Shown here: piece by piece, positions 62,150-64,000 of the stretch
Numbering within the stretch: position 1 is the stretch's first letter
Layout: each line of letters opens with the position of its first letter
Source of the DNA: Microthrixaceae bacterium
GTDB taxonomy: Bacteria > Actinomycetota > Acidimicrobiia > Acidimicrobiales > Microtrichaceae
DNA length: 64,000 bases
Direction: 5' to 3'
Assembly (NCBI GenBank): GCA_020637215.1
Contig: JACJWI010000002.1
Coordinates: 372,001 to 436,000 of the forward strand
Notes under the pieces: model-generated
The model's input: only the letters and a program-made list of their open reading frames with translations
Database searches by the model: none
What the model was told of the DNA's origin: nothing
Program-made: the position numbers and the translations under genes

Positions 62150-64000
62150 ATGGCACTCGTCGAAGATCATCCCCCGCTCGAGCTCGGCAGCGGCGCCGCC
62201 ACGGTGTCCAAGCCCCTCGGCGTGTTCGCCCGCCCCACGGCGACCCACGGCTGGAAGTCGTGGCTCTTCACGGTCGACCACAAGAAGATCGGCATCATGT
62301 ACGGCGTCGCCGCCTTCTTCTTCCTGCTGGTCGGCGGGTCCGAGGCGCTGCTGATCCGCACCCAGCTCGCGGTCCCGGGCGCCAAGCTGCTGTCGGCCGA
62401 CGTGTACAACCAGGTCTTCACCATGCACGGCGTGACGATGATCTTCCTCGCCGTCATGCCGATGCAGTCGGCGTTCGCCAACTACCTGCTGCCGTTGCAG
62501 ATCGGCGCCCGTGACGTCGCCTTCCCCCGGATGAACGCCCTGTCGCTGTGGATCTGGCTCAGCGGCGCCATCTTCTTCAACACCTCGTGGTTCCTCGGCG
62601 GCGGCGCCAACGGCGGCTGGTTCAACTACGCCCCCAACTCGGGCGTGACTTTCTCGCCGGGCCACGGCATCGACTTCTACGCCGTCGGCCTCATCATCAT
62701 GGGCATCGGCTCGACCGTGTCGGCCATCAACCTGACCGTCACCGTGCTCAACATGCGTTCACCGGGCATGACCCTCATGCGCATGCCGGTGTTCACCTGG
62801 ATGGCGTTCGTCACGCAGGTGCTGCTGGTGTTCGCCCTTCCGGTGATCACCGTGGCTCTGTTCCTGCTGATGTTCGACCGTCTCTTCGACGCCACCTTCT
62901 TCGACGCCTCGAAGGGCGGTGACCCGTTCCTGTGGCAGAACCTGTTCTGGATATTCGGGCACCCCGAGGTGTACATCATGATCCTGCCCAGCTTCGGGAT
63001 CGTGTCCGAGATCATCCCGGTGTTCTCCCGCAAGCCGATCTTCGGCTACCCGTTCATGGTCGGCTCCGGCATCGCCATCGGCTTCATGGGCTGGGGCGTG
63101 TGGGCGCACCACATGTTCGCCTCGGGCATCGGCACCCTGTCGGTGCTGGCGTTCTCGCTCGCCACCATGTTCATCGCCGTGCCGACCGGCGTGAAGATCC
63201 TCAACTGGATGGCCACCATGTACGGCGGCCGCATCCGGTTGAGCACACCGATGCTGTTCTCGATCGGCCTGGTCGCCATGTTCACCATCGGCGGCCTGTC
63301 GGGCGTGACCCACGCCTTCGCCCCCGCCGACGCCCAGCAGACCGACACCTACTACATCGTCGCCCACTTCCACTACGTGCTGTTCGGTGGCGCGCTGCTC
63401 GGGCTGTTCGGCGGCATGTACTTCTGGTGGCCCAAGATGTTCGGCCACTTCCTGAACGAGAAGATGGGCAAGTGGAACTTCTGGATCATGCTCGTCGGGT
63501 TCAACCTGACGTTCGGTCCCATGCACATCCTCGGGCTGCAGGGGATGATGCGACGCACCTACACCTACACCGAGGGCCAGGGCTTCAACTTCTGGAACCT
63601 CATCGCCACGATCGGCGCCTTCACCATCGCCGTGTCGCTGATCCTGTTCATGGTCAACGTCGCTCTGAGCTACCGGCGTCACAAGGCCAACCCCGTCGAT
63701 CCGGGGCCCGACCCGTGGGACGCCCGTTCGCCGGAGTGGATGATCCCGTCGCCGGCCCCCGAGCACAACTTCGACGAGCTCCCGGTGGTCGAGGAGGTCG
63801 ACGAGTTCTGGCACCGCAAGTACGGCCATGACGAGAACGGCCGCCTGGTTCGCATCGCCCGCACCGAGGACGTCGTGCAGAAGGGTGACGCCACCGACGT
63901 GCACCTCCCGTCGCCGTCGTACTGGCCGCTGGTCATGGCCTGTGGGTTCCCGTTCGTGGGCTACGGCCTGATCTTCAACTACTGGTGGCTGGTCCCGGGT
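62150..64000 (+). CDS. ctaD: Cytochrome c oxidase subunit I (3' end beyond window)
   Basis: The first 617 codons are present, open to the right edge. The catalytic set is intact: FTMHGVTMIF (heme a His), FGHPEVYIMILP near 270 (CuB His and cross-linked Tyr), WAHHMF (two CuB His), and AHFHYVLFG (heme a3 and heme a His). The K-channel region is conserved. The C-terminal part beyond residue 540 carries a soluble acidic stretch and a further membrane segment (PLVMACGFPFVGYGLIF), an extension that may be an extra subunit-like helix. ATG follows GGAC-rich sequence 32 bp after the subunit II stop. Confidence 0.96.
   Translation, partial: MALVEDHPPLELGSGAATVSKPLGVFARPTATHGWKSWLFTVDHKKIGIMYGVAAFFFLLVGGSEALLIRTQLAVPGAKLLSADVYNQVFTMHGVTMIFLAVMPMQSAFANYLLPLQIGARDVAFPRMNALSLWIWLSGAIFFNTSWFLGGGANGGWFNYAPNSGVTFSPGHGIDFYAVGLIIMGIGSTVSAINLTVTVLNMRSPGMTLMRMPVFTWMAFVTQVLLVFALPVITVALFLLMFDRLFDATFFDASKGGDPFLWQNLFWIFGHPEVYIMILPSFGIVSEIIPVFSRKPIFGYPFMVGSGIAIGFMGWGVWAHHMFASGIGTLSVLAFSLATMFIAVPTGVKILNWMATMYGGRIRLSTPMLFSIGLVAMFTIGGLSGVTHAFAPADAQQTDTYYIVAHFHYVLFGGALLGLFGGMYFWWPKMFGHFLNEKMGKWNFWIMLVGFNLTFGPMHILGLQGMMRRTYTYTEGQGFNFWNLIATIGAFTIAVSLILFMVNVALSYRRHKANPVDPGPDPWDARSPEWMIPSPAPEHNFDELPVVEEVDEFWHRKYGHDENGRLVRIARTEDVVQKGDATDVHLPSPSYWPLVMACGFPFVGYGLIFNYWWLVPG

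Overview
The window is one contiguous piece of a high-GC actinobacterial chromosome. Start codons are often GTG. The heat-shock order dnaK-grpE-dnaJ-hspR, a clpS-DUF2017 pair, an aa3 oxidase locus with ctaA/ctaB, and a PurS/PurQ/PurL system all point to Actinobacteria. The class Acidimicrobiia is my best guess from overall gene content; this is inference, because no rRNA is present.

Layout. 1-9150: metabolic and envelope genes (metallo-hydrolase, two secreted alpha/beta-hydrolase lipoproteins, a queuosine-precursor-type transporter, a tandem hotdog protein, a quinone-oxidoreductase-like enzyme, small secreted or membrane proteins). 9154-17528: a putative integrative element bounded by a 49-bp duplication of the 3' part of tRNA-Gly(CCC). 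It carries an AbiE-like toxin-antitoxin pair with a 36-bp palindromic operator, a tyrosine recombinase, a lipoprotein, and a five-gene ECF sigma / anti-sigma / ABC transporter operon. 17550-24500: dcd, a large membrane Fe-S oxidoreductase, a cyclic-nucleotide-binding protein, an orphan ParA, gpmA and a glycosyltransferase. 24560-32510: the chaperone region dnaK-grpE-dnaJ-hspR, an SGNH hydrolase and clpB, the two promoters sharing sequence elements. 32568-34940: cell-surface membrane proteins.

35011-54411: a purine biosynthesis supercluster (purA, purD-K-E, purB-C-S-Q, purL, purF-M) with gluQ, pyrE, an ACT-domain malic enzyme and a few unrelated genes between. Only purN and purH functions are missing from the route to IMP and on to adenylosuccinate. 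54613-54926: a tRNA-Glu/Asp/Phe operon. 55012-64000: DUF2017, clpS, ctaA, ctaB and an oxidase operon holding a catalytically degenerate subunit-I paralogue, a subunit III, an unknown membrane protein, subunit II fused to cytochrome c, and a genuine subunit I that runs off the right edge.

Three themes stand out beyond gene content. Many genes have a TANNNT element only 6-10 nt before the start codon, which implies widespread leaderless mRNAs. Tail-to-tail genes are separated by very long (17-21 bp) inverted repeats. Several unusual short tandem arrays sit at gene boundaries, notably seven 23-bp copies derived from the 5' end of gluQ and three 60-bp copies after the malic enzyme gene.
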